Assembly (NCBI RefSeq): GCF_900634415.1
Contig: NC_041359.1
Location: 22,783,113-22,847,112, forward strand
Direction: 5' to 3'
Origin: Cottoperca gobio
Taxonomy: Eukaryota; Chordata; Actinopteri; Perciformes; Bovichtidae
Length of the DNA: 64,000 nucleotides
Each line of letters begins with the position of its first letter. Positions within the stretch are counted from its first letter, which is position 1. Position numbers and translations under genes: made by a program. This document shows positions 1-12,185 of the stretch, in pieces. Under the pieces are notes generated by a model, which saw nothing but the letters and a program-made list of their open reading frames with translations, was not told where the DNA came from and did not search any database.

Positions 1-339
1 TCATTACCTATCTGCTCCCTCATGACACACCAGTAATAGCCTTGGAGGCATGCTGGTAAACAGTTTTGACAAATTAAAATCACCCAGCTCAAATGAAGAG
101 ACTAAAGCTGTAAAGCAGGGGAAGGAGGTGGGCGCTAGCTACCTTTTCAAACGACAAGGATAGCTCAAGTGCACACCGTGTACTTCCCGACTTCCCCCAG
201 TGAGCTGTGGCTACACAATGATTCATTTCACAGCAATCTGTCCAGCGTGAGCCAATTTACCAATAAAATGTGACATTCGCGAGGACGTTAAGATAACAGT
301 GGTGATAGAAGTATTAAATAGTTTTAATAATATCTCGTC
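1..339. other. Unique non-coding DNA
   Basis: AT-rich sequence with no frame of note, no tandem repeat and no recognised interspersed repeat. Confidence 0.4.
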
Positions 340-570
340 GTTCCCTGCTGCGCGCTGCGGTCTGTGCAGGAGTTCCCCACATGATAATTAGCACCTCAGG
401 CTTCTGGGCTTTCATAATGGGTAGAAATGTGTGTGACGCTGACAAGCATGTAAAACAGATTGAAGAGTAATCCATTAATGATTAAAAACATAATTAATCC
501 CATAAATATAAAAACATGTTTGTGACAGGCGTGTTTAATCTAAAGCAAGCTGATTAAAACAGCCTTTCAT
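340..570. promoter_or_regulatory. Candidate conserved non-coding element
   Basis: A GC-richer start (about 345-380) runs into an AT-rich block packed with homeodomain-type cores: TAATCC at 468-473, ATTAATGATTA at 474-484, TAATTA at 491-496 and a second TAATCC at 495-500. There is no open frame and no repeat signature. This composition is typical of vertebrate developmental enhancers. The call is an inference from motif clustering only; conservation cannot be measured here. Confidence 0.3.
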
Positions 571-1999
571 CTGCTGTGTTTCACAGTATATATTTGTGGA
601 TGTAGAGCTTGTTGCAATTGTTACAATCATTCCTCTCACTGGGAACGACAGTATGGAAGCATATCAATACCAAAATATATAAATAATGACTAAATGTATG
701 CTATTGAAAACAATAACAATTCTGAGGGAAAATCTAAATGAAAACGTATTTGACTTTTATAAATTGATACCTGGTATTTATGTCCTCAATACCTCAAAGT
801 TCTGCACTGCAGGCGGTTGGTGTGCAAGATTATCACTACAAAAACGTTCTTAACTTCCTGCTCGACAAAATCACTTCCCATCCAAGACACTATCCATCTT
901 CATTTCCTATCATGGCTCACTGACAGGGGTTTCCATCATGTGTCATTATTGGTGCATGAGGCAACTCAGCGGAACAATCCGCCACTCTGGGAAAAGCATC
1001 AATCACCGACTCCTTGTCCCACCCTGACAGCTCAGCTCGGAGACAACAGGAGCTGCGTCCCACCATAAGGACGTACTTGAACCTGCTAGATCGGTCCAAG
1101 CGTGCTCAGGCTGTATACAGTGTGTAATTAAGAGTGGGGAATGAATACGTGGCAGCAGTTATACATGCCTGAATGGCTGTCAGGCTTTACTTTGTGTGAC
1201 AATGTCGACAGATGAAGGAGGCATAACTGTCGGAGCAAAGCCTGAACAGAGACAGCTATTAAGTGCTGTCAGTGGGAGAGGAAATCATTGGAGTAGTGGT
1301 GTTGCAAAAGTCTTTACAGAAGATAAAGGCTGCCAAATGATACAGTAAACAGATGCATTGCACCATACTGTACGTTGCAAATGAAACCGTCAGTTGAGGA
1401 AACGATGCATGAATGCACATTAAAGTATTCACGTTTACATGTAGCCTAATTCTATTTCGAAATGTGAAGATCTCCCCAGTTGGTGAAAACAGTTACAGAT
1501 AGTGTCCCCTGTGCCTCTGGAGGAAATAACCCACGATGATGTCATCCAGACACAGGCATGTACCAGGCGAGGTGGATTTGTGTTGTGTTCAAATGATATG
1601 GGATGGATGTTTAAGACTTGAAAATGTTCATTTCATTGGATAACTCAAGACGACTATATGATTACAGGGTTTTCCGCTTAACGCCGACAACATACCAGAC
1701 AGCTGTTTCAAAGTTAATCTGGCAGCAACTTCTAATTTAACCGCACTTCGCCGCAGAATGAAAACGGCTGCAGCTCGCCAAGCACAGGCCGCACCACTGC
1801 GCCGGTGGGTTTTTGGCGTACAGGGGAAGAATTACAGTACATTGACAATTTCAAACAGGAAAGTTAAATTCATAATCAACAAAACACACTATTGCTCTGC
1901 TGTAATGTCAACTAATGTTGGCAGACGTTAGACAATTACTTCCTTAATAGGGTGCAGTGAATCTCTAGGACGCGCCAAGAGTGCCACAGTGCATTTTTA
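571..1999. other. Unique non-coding DNA
   Basis: No gene or repeat recognised. The best ATG frame (817-1068, 83 codons) has no recognisable family and is overlapped by an antisense frame. A small GC-richer patch with several CpGs lies at about 1740-1815. Confidence 0.4.
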
Positions 2000-2215
2000 A
2001 TAGTTCAAAGACATGCGGGTTAATTGGCGACTCTAATTTTCCCGTAGGTGTGACTGTGAGCGTGGCTGGTTGTCCGTCTCTGTGTGTCAGCCCTGTGATT
2101 GACAGCCGACCTGTCCAGGGTGTAACCCGCCACTCACCCATTGTCAGCTGGCAGCGGCTCCAGCTCCCCCCCGCGGCTCTCCAAAAGGATTAGTGGGTAT
2201 AGCTAATAGATGGAT
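2000..2215 (+). mobile_element. LINE 3'-tail repeat fragment (L2/Maui- or RTE-like)
   Basis: The block opens with a TTCAAAGACATGCGGGTTAA-type sequence. It continues through a CTGTCCAGGGTGTAACCCGC motif (about 2110-2130), a GTCAGCTGG...GGCTCCAGC motif and an AAAAGGATTAGTGGGTATAG end followed by a TAGATGGA tail. This order matches a very common teleost interspersed repeat that I recognise as the 3' end of a non-LTR retrotransposon. Only the tail is present, so it is a 5'-truncated insertion. The class is less certain than the repeat identity. The overlapping 70-codon frame is not a gene. Confidence 0.6.
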
Positions 2216-4796
2216 TTTAAATAAGGTTTCATCCCATAAAACAGTCAATATTTAAATGAACTTCCTTTTGATACTTCATATGTATTTGTTAGACTTTGTC
2301 AGGTACAGATGAAATGAATGTAAACGTGAATGCTATTTACAAGCTGACAGCTGGTAATCATGACTCGCATGGCACATTATCACAACATAAAGAAAGATGT
2401 TGAATTGCATTATGGGAATTGTAGGATATAGGATTTTGGAAGCTTGACACGTACTTAAAAGTCATTGCCGTTCTTCTCTTTATACAATCTGACATGTAGT
2501 GCATAATCAAATGTGTTCACATGGAAGTAAAACAGCAAAACTCAACATGTTCGTTAACAGTGGATCTACTATCATTATCATTGAGCTACTTGAGTTTCCT
2601 GTCGTCGTCAGTGAGATCAATCAGGGGGCCGCAGCCAGCAGGGGAGTCCTGGTTGACATTCAAACTAATTAAATGGACATTGTGTATTCAATAAATAAAC
2701 AAGTAAACGCACGGGATTAGGGGAGAGTCATACTGATGAAAATAGAGAATGACAAATTCAGCGTCGCTTGGGTCATCTTTAAGATCTAAGATGCTGTGAC
2801 TTGGTTTGACTTCAATTAAATCCTGTGGGAGGCTCCCCAGTCAATCTGTGATCTTTATCAAGGCGCTGCCTCTCAGATCTCTATCTCTCTGCGACCCATG
2901 ACAATAGTTTGGACTCTATGCTATTCCTGGCTGGCCTAACAATGCTGTGACTCTATTGACAACCTCAACCTTGAGCACCAGTCCCAAACCGGGCGTGATT
3001 TCTTCCCTCTGTCTCTTGTTTTATGCTTTCAAACCAAGTGAAGAGGTTGACATTTTGTTTAATGTAAGAAATGAGTCACTTCCTGCTCAGCTCAGCGGGA
3101 ACTTTAGCGCCACATTTCAAATGTATGACTGAAAAGAAAAATATTTTAACACTTGAAATATTTGTTGTTGTTGAGTATTGGAATAATGATTTGCAAAACA
3201 AATGTTTTGTACCTGTATGCACAAAGATCTACACACATAAGCACATATGCCTACACACAAAGCTAGTGCTGGAGCAGCTGCTACAGAGCAGAGGGCCTAG
3301 CTTTTCACGCAGCCGTGATCGACGCAATCCTCTCCAACTCCCTTAATCTCCGGCTCTCCTCCCTCACTGGAAACTGTCCTCTGATGGTTAATTACATGCT
3401 TTGATCCGAGTTTGTTCCATCTGCATATTTCACGTAGTGTAATTGTGCCGAATATTCAGGGCCTGTCATCTGCTGCTGAGCACTCGCGCTGCCGACCTGC
3501 ACTGGGTGTCTTCGTTTAAGGCTGAGGAAGTGTTTCGACTTTAAATTTGCATCTGGAGATATTGAATGCTGGGAAATGCACAACATTCACGAAACAATGC
3601 TTAGACAGCAGCGACGAGAGAATCTTCTTTATGGACTGACAGAAAATGTAATGTACAACTGCAAAATCAATCCCTTAAAACACATATTGGACACATGAGC
3701 GGAATGTAAAGTAATTCTTCCCTGATGTATGACTGTGTTTTTTACATCATAAGAAAGTCTACATTAATTAACTCTTTAATAATGTTGCACTATTAAAAGA
3801 TAATTGAAGCTTATTCGCTCGTTCAATGCCGTGATTTAAACACATTGCGACAATATGCTATCGCTATCCTGTGCTATAAGTCTTCGTTCAGCACTAATAT
3901 GCAAGTGTATCAGTAAAAACAGCAAATAAATCAGACTAAATGGTATCTAATGAGACTAATTATGAGGAAAATGATGAAGATGTTCCCCTGTGTAATTTCA
4001 ATTTATTTCAATTTAATGTTTCGAGGGGATTCCTAATGCAAGACGTACCAGAATGTGACCATCAGGTGTGATCATCCGATATGGCACAGCTAACATCAAT
4101 TATGGAATATTCTGAAATGTTCATTGTTGAGTGAATTATTCCCTTAAAATGTGAGTCTGCTTGCTTCAATAATCAAAACAGGAACATTACAATGTGTTAG
4201 AGATATTACAATGTAAATCAAACGGCTGAAACTAATTTTGGAAATTCACGCAAACGTTATTTCGCAAAGAAAAAAAAGAAGTGATTCAGCTTTAATGCAC
4301 CATTAATTCATTATTCCTGCTGAAATTGTGCAACAAGCTCTGAAACTCCCAAGTCCATTCACATGTTGGGTCTTCGGGGACAACGACTCCTCTCTATCAA
4401 TGCTTCGGTGCTGGGTGGCACATGATGGATTTCAGAGCAGTGCTCTTTCCATCTCCTGACTGCAGAGATTGCCTGGGGATGCTGGCGGGTCCCTGACAAG
4501 CAGGGCCTCCTCTATGCCTCACCTTGATCAACATTCAGCGTTGCTCCCCTGAATCCATCATGGGCTGTGACAACACGCCCCATTTTGGGCTTTTTATATC
4601 AAAGTGGATGATGTGGCTGCTGCTGGTGGTGAAGACGATGATCATGATGGTGGTGGTCTCAACATTTGTATTGAAGTTTGATGCATGCAGTGTTTTTGAT
4701 TTATACATAAATAGATGCACTCATCATTCAGATGCATGTCAGGTTTGTATCGGGGTGCATAATGTATTATAAGACCAGGAAATGTCCGGAAGCAGC
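2216..4796. other. Unique non-coding DNA
   Basis: AT-rich with no recognised repeat or gene. The small frames at 2947-3346, 3392-3586 and 4524-4995 lie in mutually overlapping phases on both strands and show no domain. A TCF/LEF-like CTTTGATCC occurs near 3400 but is isolated. Confidence 0.4.
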
Positions 4797-4837
4797 GACA
4801 ACAACAACAAGTTGGACCTTTTTTGGTTGTTGTTGTC
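4797..4837. repeat. Small inverted repeat (CAA/TTG hairpin)
   Basis: GACAACAACAACAA at 4797-4810 faces TTGTTGTTGTC at 4827-4837 across a 16-base spacer. It is a low-complexity CAA/TTG stem that could fold when single-stranded. No function is implied. Confidence 0.6.
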
Positions 4838-5334
4838 ATTTACAGGAAGTGAGGAATAATCATTATAAGAGACTACGCTACAGAGAATGTCTTGTCCTTC
4901 CTGTGTCCTCCTGGGAACCATATGATTGCTCATATTACATTTTACAGACATTTAATGGATTTAGACATAAACCCACAATACAGCACATAAAATAAAAACT
5001 TAAGCAGAATCTGAAACACAATGACTCAAAACTGCTTTCAAACATTCAGGCTGTTCGTCCTTAAAGGTCTCGAACTGTCATGGTTATTTATGTAGAGCAG
5101 TGCAGCGAGATAGTTCAGTCAAATATGAGCCAAAAATGAAGTCTTCCATCTTCCTCATTGCTACTAAGTGGTCTGAAATGAATTCAAAACAGATGACCCA
5201 AAAAGCTAATGATATTTCTTTGATAATCACTTGTTTGATCCGACGTAATTATAGATTCTAATCTGCTCATCTGCATGAACTCGTCTTGTGTAAATGTTTT
5301 TGTTCAGATTAACTGCCACGCTTTACCTCATTAA
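4838..5334. other. Unique non-coding DNA
   Basis: Nothing recognised: AT-rich, no coding signature and no repeat. Confidence 0.35.
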
Positions 5335-5640
5335 GCTCGATTTGTCAGATGGCTTTGTCATCAGCGGGGACATGTTGCGAATGAGGCTGCGAGACAATTA
5401 AACATAAATCTACATCATGCAAATGAAATTCTTAATTATGATTGTATGTCAAGAAAATGATTTGCATCTTATTTAAACATATCCCCCACTGACTTGACCA
5501 CCGCTATGAAGATGGGATGAATGATACCGCGGCGGTAAACAAAGATCTGACGGCTGACACATGATTTGTTATTAGTCATTATTAATAATGCTTTAACAAT
5601 TATATCTCGCGGGAGGGAGGAGGGGGGCATGTTGTGCTGT
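5335..5640. promoter_or_regulatory. Candidate conserved non-coding element with paired octamers
   Basis: It carries a consensus POU octamer ATGCAAAT at 5417-5424 and the reverse octamer ATTTGCAT at 5460-5467, with TAATTA between them at 5433-5438. AT-rich homeodomain-like text and a CCGCGGCGG patch (about 5527-5536) follow. There is no frame or repeat signature. POU plus homeodomain sites in a gene-poor interval are typical of developmental enhancers. This is inference from motifs. Confidence 0.3.
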
Positions 5641-6712
5641 AGTTGTAAATCAACTCCCGCTTAGTAGATTTGACACCTGATGTGAAAAACGCATGTATGA
5701 TGTGAACTGTGTTGTGAACAGTTCAACTGATGACGGAAGATTATAACCCGGAGAAAAGGAAACGCACACTGCTGCCTTTTTTCTGCACCAGGGAAGCAAA
5801 CTTTTGCAAGAATACACATGCTTCCTTTGTAGGACGAAAACAGCTTGAAATAACCCCAAATTTTCTCTGTAAATACCATTGACTTCAAAGACACATTTCA
5901 CTCTCCCTCTGTGTCTTGTGCTCCCTCACTGCAGTGTTGGTGCCATTCCCTCCAGATGACTGCTTTTATTTGATATCAAACTAATGAGATTTCCATTCTC
6001 AAAGCATATCCTCTCGCTTCCTAGTCTTAGAGACGCTTCCATTTATGTGTATACCCTAGAATGATATTTGTTTTGCATATTTACATAAGGCATATCCACC
6101 CTATCTATATGTTTTCCAAATGCCAATGTTTTATTCATGTATTTCTCTATCATTTGCTTTTCATATCCTCTGCCACTTAAACCGCATAAACTGTCAAAAA
6201 GAGTGATGCGTATTATTGGTGTATTGAACATATAATTCAGTTTGCAGCTTATGTGGGCGAAAGCTTATATCCCTGTCTACGCAGACGCTCAATCAAGTCG
6301 AGAAATTATAATTGATATTCTTTGAATAGAAGTTATTGAAAGATGACTTTGCTTGGTGCTCTTTCAGGGAGCCTGTGTTCTTTGTATTTGCTGAGAGGAA
6401 CCACAAATTAAAATAGTTGTTAATTAATAACACTATACACCGTTATAATCCAATGCAGTTGTCTATTGTACTGAACTGTATTTAGCAGCAATTGAGCCTT
6501 AAAATGAAGAACATCTCCTCTGAGCTCCACTGGCACAGCGAGCGCAGGGAGTCTATACACGAGTGTGATTGACGTCCCAGTCAAGAACATGACAGCGTAC
6601 GCTCAGCCAAGCTGGCAGATGCCTCGCCTCCTCTCTCGCTCAGGAAAACATCAGCTTGTGAGCGACAGAAATCATCTTTAATATTCGTCTCTCTTTGGCC
6701 TTGCACACAAAC

Positions 6713-6715
<3 letters not shown>
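5641..6715. other. Unique non-coding DNA
   Basis: No gene or transposon recognised. Two overlapping minus-strand frames at 5650-5901 (77 and 83 codons) lie in different phases of the same stretch and resemble no known family. Confidence 0.4.

Positions 6716-6777
<62 letters not shown>
6716..6777. repeat. (CA)n microsatellite
   Basis: An uninterrupted CA dinucleotide tract of 62 bp. A degenerate CA/CG-containing stretch lies downstream at about 6949-6985. The histidine/threonine and cysteine/valine frames across it are artefacts of the dinucleotide repeat. Confidence 0.97.
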
Positions 6778-6779
<2 letters not shown>

Positions 6780-6985
6780 GAAAGGTCTTACATCAACAGA
6801 CGGAACGTCAAAGAGTGAAGTGTTCAAAGTCCAAGCATAAAATATGTCTTCCACAACTGAAACACGTCCAGGTTGTACTCTACTCAGCGCTTCACTTTGT
6901 CTCCCTCCATATGTCTCCTGCCCTTGGCACATCATATTTATTTTTTTACACACGCACGCACACACGCGCACAAACACACACAATC

Positions 6986-7489
6986 ACTGAATTATGGATG
7001 AACCCTGTGACACTGTGATGATACATTTGTCACATCTATACAAAGTCATTCTTTAAAGGGTTGTCCCTCTTTATGCCGCCTAGAGTTCACATTTTGTCAC
7101 TTGACATTTACGGAGAGGCTTATGACGGCCCTAAGCGCTGATGTCTCACTGCTGCAGACACTGAATCTAGACTGCGTGGACAGCCACACAGACGGCACCT
7201 GAGGGCCTGAAGTGGTGCAGAACACAGGCTCAGCTTTGAGGTTTAACTGAGCAGTTCTGTTGTAAAAGAGAAATCCAGTGTTTCAAATGGAGAGACTCCT
7301 GACTTTGTGTTTTTATAAAAGTAACTTCTGATATGTAGCACAAAGCAACACCAGTAAGCAAGCCTGGGCAACTCATTTGATTTTATTATTAATTATGATT
7401 TCCCCTTCAAACGAATATGAAAACAAAATAAATTGATTAATGTGCCACATTACTGACGCTCTTGCTTTGTCTTGTGCTAGAAATCCAAC
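6986..7489. other. Unique non-coding DNA
   Basis: Nothing recognised. The stretch leads into the CpG-dense patch that follows. Confidence 0.35.
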
Positions 7490-7860
7490 ACACCCCTTTC
7501 CTTTACCGGGGGGCACGTTCTCCCCGCTCGGTCGGTCACGGACGACCGCTGGGTGTGGCGGGATCCCCTCGAGGGAACTTTCTGCGGCGGTGTGCCGAGG
7601 ACAGTTTGGAAAGTCCCGCCGTGAAAGTGGCTCATGGGCTTTACAGCACGCCTTGCTCGGACCTTGCCGCTGCCTGGGGCGATGGATGTGGTTGCTGGAT
7701 GTGGTTGCTCTCTGTGCCCTTTCTTCCTACGGACAGGTTTCCCGCCACGACTTTCAACCAGGCTTGACTGTCCTCAGTGCGTGGTCTGCGGCGATGTCGG
7801 AAACACACCCGATTGTACGTCTATCCACAAGGGTTCAAATGTATTATGTAGCTCTGGAGA
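7490..7860. other. Isolated CpG-dense patch, identity unknown
   Basis: About 370 bp, clearly GC-richer than its surroundings, with closely packed CpGs especially at 7500-7640 (GGTCGGTCACGGACGACCGC, CCTCGAGGG, TGCGGCGGTG). Several overlapping plus-strand frames are open here, including 7440-7988 (182 codons), 7462-7767 and 7634-7867. That is expected from the shortage of AT-rich stop codons and is not proof of coding. A 12-13-base direct duplication GATGTGGTTGCTG lies at about 7684-7709. It could be a CpG-island promoter, a decayed exon or retrocopy, or a fragment of a GC-rich structural RNA spacer. I do not recognise rRNA core sequence or a protein domain. Confidence 0.4.
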
Positions 7861-8250
7861 GCGCTGACAAATTCTTCAGGGTTATTGAAACCTTTTATCA
7901 AGAACTCCTAAAATGTTTAAATAAAATGAATACAAAGTGGGAGTGGGACTTTAGTCAGCCGGGTGGGTTTAATGAAAGGCACTATTGAGTTACATTATGA
8001 TAAATGTTTGAGCCTACGATTGTGATCCAATTCAGGATCTTGAGGGGCTAAAGATGTCTCAGCCTCTGAGGTTTTGTTTTTGACTATTTTTTAAACCTCT
8101 CTCTTCTAAGTCCTCCAAATTGGTGAAAGTGCAGTACTAAATTGCTAAAGTACTCCATTAAAATTGACACAGATATAGCAAATACAATATAAAAGCAGTT
8201 TACTTGCATGGCGGTTATACAAATCAATAGCTGAGGCTGAAATGTCATTG
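7861..8250. other. Unique non-coding DNA
   Basis: AT-rich flank of the CpG-dense patch with nothing recognised. Confidence 0.35.
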
Positions 8251-8490
8251 CAGCAAGGTAACAGAGACAGCCCGCACATTTACATGCACATAATTAACCA
8301 GGTAACTGTTGGCTTTTTAGAGTAACATCATTTCTTAAATGTCATGTTAACAAGTACCCAGTTTATGCAAATTATGAAAGGGGATCACAGAACCTGGTTA
8401 ACAAAAGTACATTTTGTCTGGAATGTAATGTTTAAAGGGTTTCTAATGGGTCAGTTACATGTGTGCATGACAGGGACACCAAGCGGGGGA
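8251..8490. repeat. Possible degenerate DNA-transposon remnant
   Basis: TTAACCAGG at 8294-8302 faces CCTGGTTAA at 8393-8401. The left part reads CAGCCCGCACATTTACATGC, which resembles the ends of a teleost DNA element. An octamer ATGCAAAT lies inside at 8365-8372. The inverted repeats are short and no target-site duplication is clear, so the call is weak. Confidence 0.3.
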
Positions 8491-8853
8491 GAGTATCACT
8501 GTGAAGGCATCATGGCAGGATGACAGATCATTAAAGTCATAAATAATTAAATCAAAACTCCGACTAACACTGAAAACGGACTTTAAAATCAAGAATTATG
8601 GCTTCTAGAAGTCATAAAGAAAAAAGTAATTTTTGACAGCTGAACAGTAGATCTTAATTTGAGACACAGTGCAGTTAGTTAATGCTCAGTGGAAAAAAGT
8701 TGGTCAGATTAGATGTATATTTATTATCTAAACAAGGAAATGCATCGGTCAGGTGCACAAATCAAAACACAGAATCAATACAAAGGAACAATACCAAAAA
8801 AAGGCATCGTTATATATCACTAACACACTTCATATAAGCCTTACATGCCATAC

Positions 8854-8887
<34 letters not shown>

Positions 8888-8888
8888 G
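8854..8888. repeat. (TA)n microsatellite
   Basis: A TA dinucleotide tract interrupted once by TACATA. Confidence 0.9.
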
Positions 8889-11800
8889 GCTTTATTGGGT
8901 TCTACAGTCACCAGGTTTCTGCAGTGCAGTTAAATGGGTTCACTGATGCTCCGCCTTAACCTTCTTATCTTCAATCCCTCAATGTGAGGTGATGAATCAA
9001 AGTCTGTCAGTAGTGTATTGGTAGGGCTTATTGATAGGCAGCGGTGTGTTACTTGTGGACAGTTGAGGTATGGCAGGTCCTGAAATGACATACAAACCAC
9101 AGACTGATACAAACACTACAGCAAGAGAACTGGAGGCAGAGGAGGACGGAGCAGCTGTCACCATGACAGAGCGGTTAAATTTAAAGTAATAACATTTTCA
9201 AAAACATCTATCCTTTTTTTTTTAGCTCAGACCAACATCTAATGAAAGTCGGTGTGTGGGTTTGTCTGGCACACACATTTGACTTACTGCACATGTTCTT
9301 TTGCAGGGCACAGCTGCAAAGAGCCTGCAGATCCTGTCTGTGGCATCATCAGCTCGAGTTAGGTTTCTCTTAAATAACGGGCTTGATCCGACAAAAAATT
9401 AATCAAAGCGGTTCACAAAATGTTCCCTTTAGCAACTAGTATTTTGAACACTGCCAGGGAGAACTTCAGAAATGTGCAACATTACACGAGAATTAATCTT
9501 TTATTGAGCCACAGTATATTTAAAGTTCTAATTCTTAAGATTTCAGTCCTGGTGGATTTGGGGACACTCGTGGTTACTAGTGGTAAATACGAGCAAACAC
9601 ACTTTGAGCCGCTACAGAAGAGCAAATGTCTGTTCACAGTGAAATCAAACAAACTCGTCCTGTTTTTTGAATATTAGAGAAGTCAAATGTAATGGCAACT
9701 GTGATCTGATTCCATGCCGCACACGATGTTGGTAGATTTCCCGACTGGAGCTGCTACTTCTCGTTCTGTTGCTCGATGTAATATTAAAAATGTCCAGAAT
9801 GCCCAGGTCTATGCCCAGGTCTAGCTTCAGCAGTAACCTTATGTAAACATATTTAATGGCTAATGCATGAATGAAAACTTTAGTGATTAAACATTGAACA
9901 TCACTGCTCTGTGCTGCAGCATTCACACGTAATAATATGTAAACTTTATCTAAGATCCACCTTCACATTGAGAACTATGTTAGTCACACAGTGTTGTTCC
10001 AGTGGTATATTCTTCACGTTTGACAGGGTTGTCTCCCAAACATTTTGCGAATCTTAAGCAAAGCTAAGAGATCTGAGATTTGACTGTAACAAGTCTCTCA
10101 ATAGCTTTTTCTCCCCAAGGGTGATATGTCACCCTGTCAACTCACTAATACCCTTTCATGAGCTCTGTGCATTAGGGGGGAGACAAAAAAGGAGAAAACC
10201 AACAGACTTTGCTGCACTGAAAACAAAAGTATTGTCATAAATATTCAATTTAGAAAAAGCGACTTCTATTAATGTTTCAGGTCAGAAAGATTTCAAAGCG
10301 AAAAGAAAATGCATACTAAAGTATAAAGTGATAAGCAAACAGCCCACAAAGGTAGAAAATGGGACTTGAGACCAGTTTTCAGATCTTTATGCTCAGCGAA
10401 TGTTTGCATTAAAAACGGTTTCTTTCATTTTTGCCAAATGGGGCCGGTCTCCGTGTTTCCCAGGCAAGGATGGTTCCCAACTGGCTGTGCGAAAGGACGT
10501 TGATTTCAAATGAATTTCCATTACAGAAAACTGGCTGGCTGGAATAAATCATAATAAAAATGGAACTTGTGGCCTGTCATCTCTCAAAGATCGGCTACCT
10601 TGGGACACTGCTGAAACCTCTCCCATCATATGCCCCAGTGAAGCAGAGACGATGGGAGTGAGGACAGAGAGGATTTCTGTGCCAGAGGGAAAGATTTTCA
10701 AAGGAGATAAAAATATACAGTGCACTTTTTAAAGGCTTCCTTCCAAGTATATAGCCTACTGGATGCAGCTGTGAATGCTGCTGTTTTCCTCAGAAAGGAC
10801 AATGCATTCCCTTCTCAATGCTCCTTGATGCTTTATTACTCTGACCATCACCTCCGAATTAGTCTGATAAATCATCCACGTCATATGGGAACAACCTCAC
10901 ACACTGGACGGTTTAAAGGGTTGTTTCGTGTTTGGTTACAACACATAGACTTGTCAGCTGCTGTCTGGAAGCAGAAATGCTTATCAATTAGATGGGATGT
11001 CAGGCAGAGAGAGCGTCGATCCCTTAGAGCACTTGTGTGAATATTGTTTGTCACTTCTCACAGACATTACGCATGTCAGCATGTCACAATGCAACCCTCT
11101 GCTTCTTTCAAATTGGTCCTCTGGGAATGGGTTTACAGACTTCTACTTTTTTCTTTTTTTTATGTCAGGACACTGGCCAAATTTCATCAAGATATATGTC
11201 CATCTTCCCCTACTGCAAGTCACTGCATCTTATAGAGCCTGAAGAACCAGATTCTGTCTTATGGATGCTTGTTTACAAAGGTGCTGCTGTTGTTGAAGTG
11301 CCTAACAACAATAACCCGATACACAAACAGGTTAAATCCATCATTTATTCCCAGCTGCATTGTTTGCGCATTGTTCCCGAGTTCACCCGTCCGGTAGAGT
11401 TAGCAGCTACAATGTTGCGTGCATTGTTGTGGACACATGCCAGTCACTTTCCCAGGAACGTCGAGTCTCCACCGCATCAATTAGTTTAGCTGCCAGGTTG
11501 TCAGCTGTGTGTCTGCCTGGCATAACGTTACTGTCTGGGTTTCCGCCAGCGTATTGCAAGCCAAGTTATAGCTGTGAAGGTAGTAGTGCAGTGTGTGTAA
11601 ATGAATGTCTCGACTCCTCAAGACCCCAGCCAAGCTCCCGGGTCTTGCTTGCCTTTACTTGAATTTTGCTCAGCTTTTTAAAAATGTATTTAATCATTTT
11701 TAAACTGTTTAACTGATGCTTTAAATCGTTCAAATTGTTGTTGTTGGTTAACAGTTAAATTGTTAATGATCAACATTTGTAATCTGATACTGTTGTAGAT

Positions 11801-12185
11801 TAATAGAAACAGTAGTTTAGTACATTTAAATAGCAATTTAACATCTTGTTTTAGCATCAACACAAATTAAAGGTCTTCCAGTGCTTTATCTTTCAGACGT
11901 TTTAAAGTCTAGATATGCACCTAACATATGCAACTACCACACAACCTGTGCTGAAGTGTTGTATTTGTGTTACTTGCCAAAATTAAAAGCAGTGAGAAAG
12001 AGATTTCAATAACCTAAATATCTATCTTCACTGACGATCAAGAATGTGGTTCAGAGATGATTTTACTGCTAGTTTAGCTTCATTTAGTGCAGCTTCAGCA
12101 GAGGCAATGGAGAGTGACAGAATAAGGGGTATGAATGACTGGTGAGGTGTGAATCCCCAAACACAAAGGGAAAAACCTTTGCGAA
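8889..12185. other. Unique non-coding DNA
   Basis: A 3.3-kb stretch with no recognised gene or transposon. A 12-bp direct duplication ATGCCCAGGTCT lies at about 9799-9822. The frames at 9420-9926 and 10720-11662 (the longest being 150 codons at 11037-11489) overlap one another in different phases and show no domain, so I do not call them. Confidence 0.4.

Noticed and set aside
6581..7018. Cysteine/valine- and histidine/threonine-rich small proteins
   Set aside because: They are translations of the (CA)n tract. The same applies to frames over 27029-27292, 42877-43242 and 59105-59359.
7490..7860. Ribosomal RNA gene fragment
   Set aside because: No stretch of conserved 18S, 5.8S or 28S core recognised. 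A spacer fragment remains possible but unproven.
7440..7988. 182-codon frame as a real gene
   Set aside because: No domain, competing plus-strand frames over the same stretch, no promoter or splice support. The openness fits the GC-rich composition.
11037..11489. 150-codon plus frame
   Set aside because: Overlapped by other frames in the same region, no family signature, composition like the flanks.
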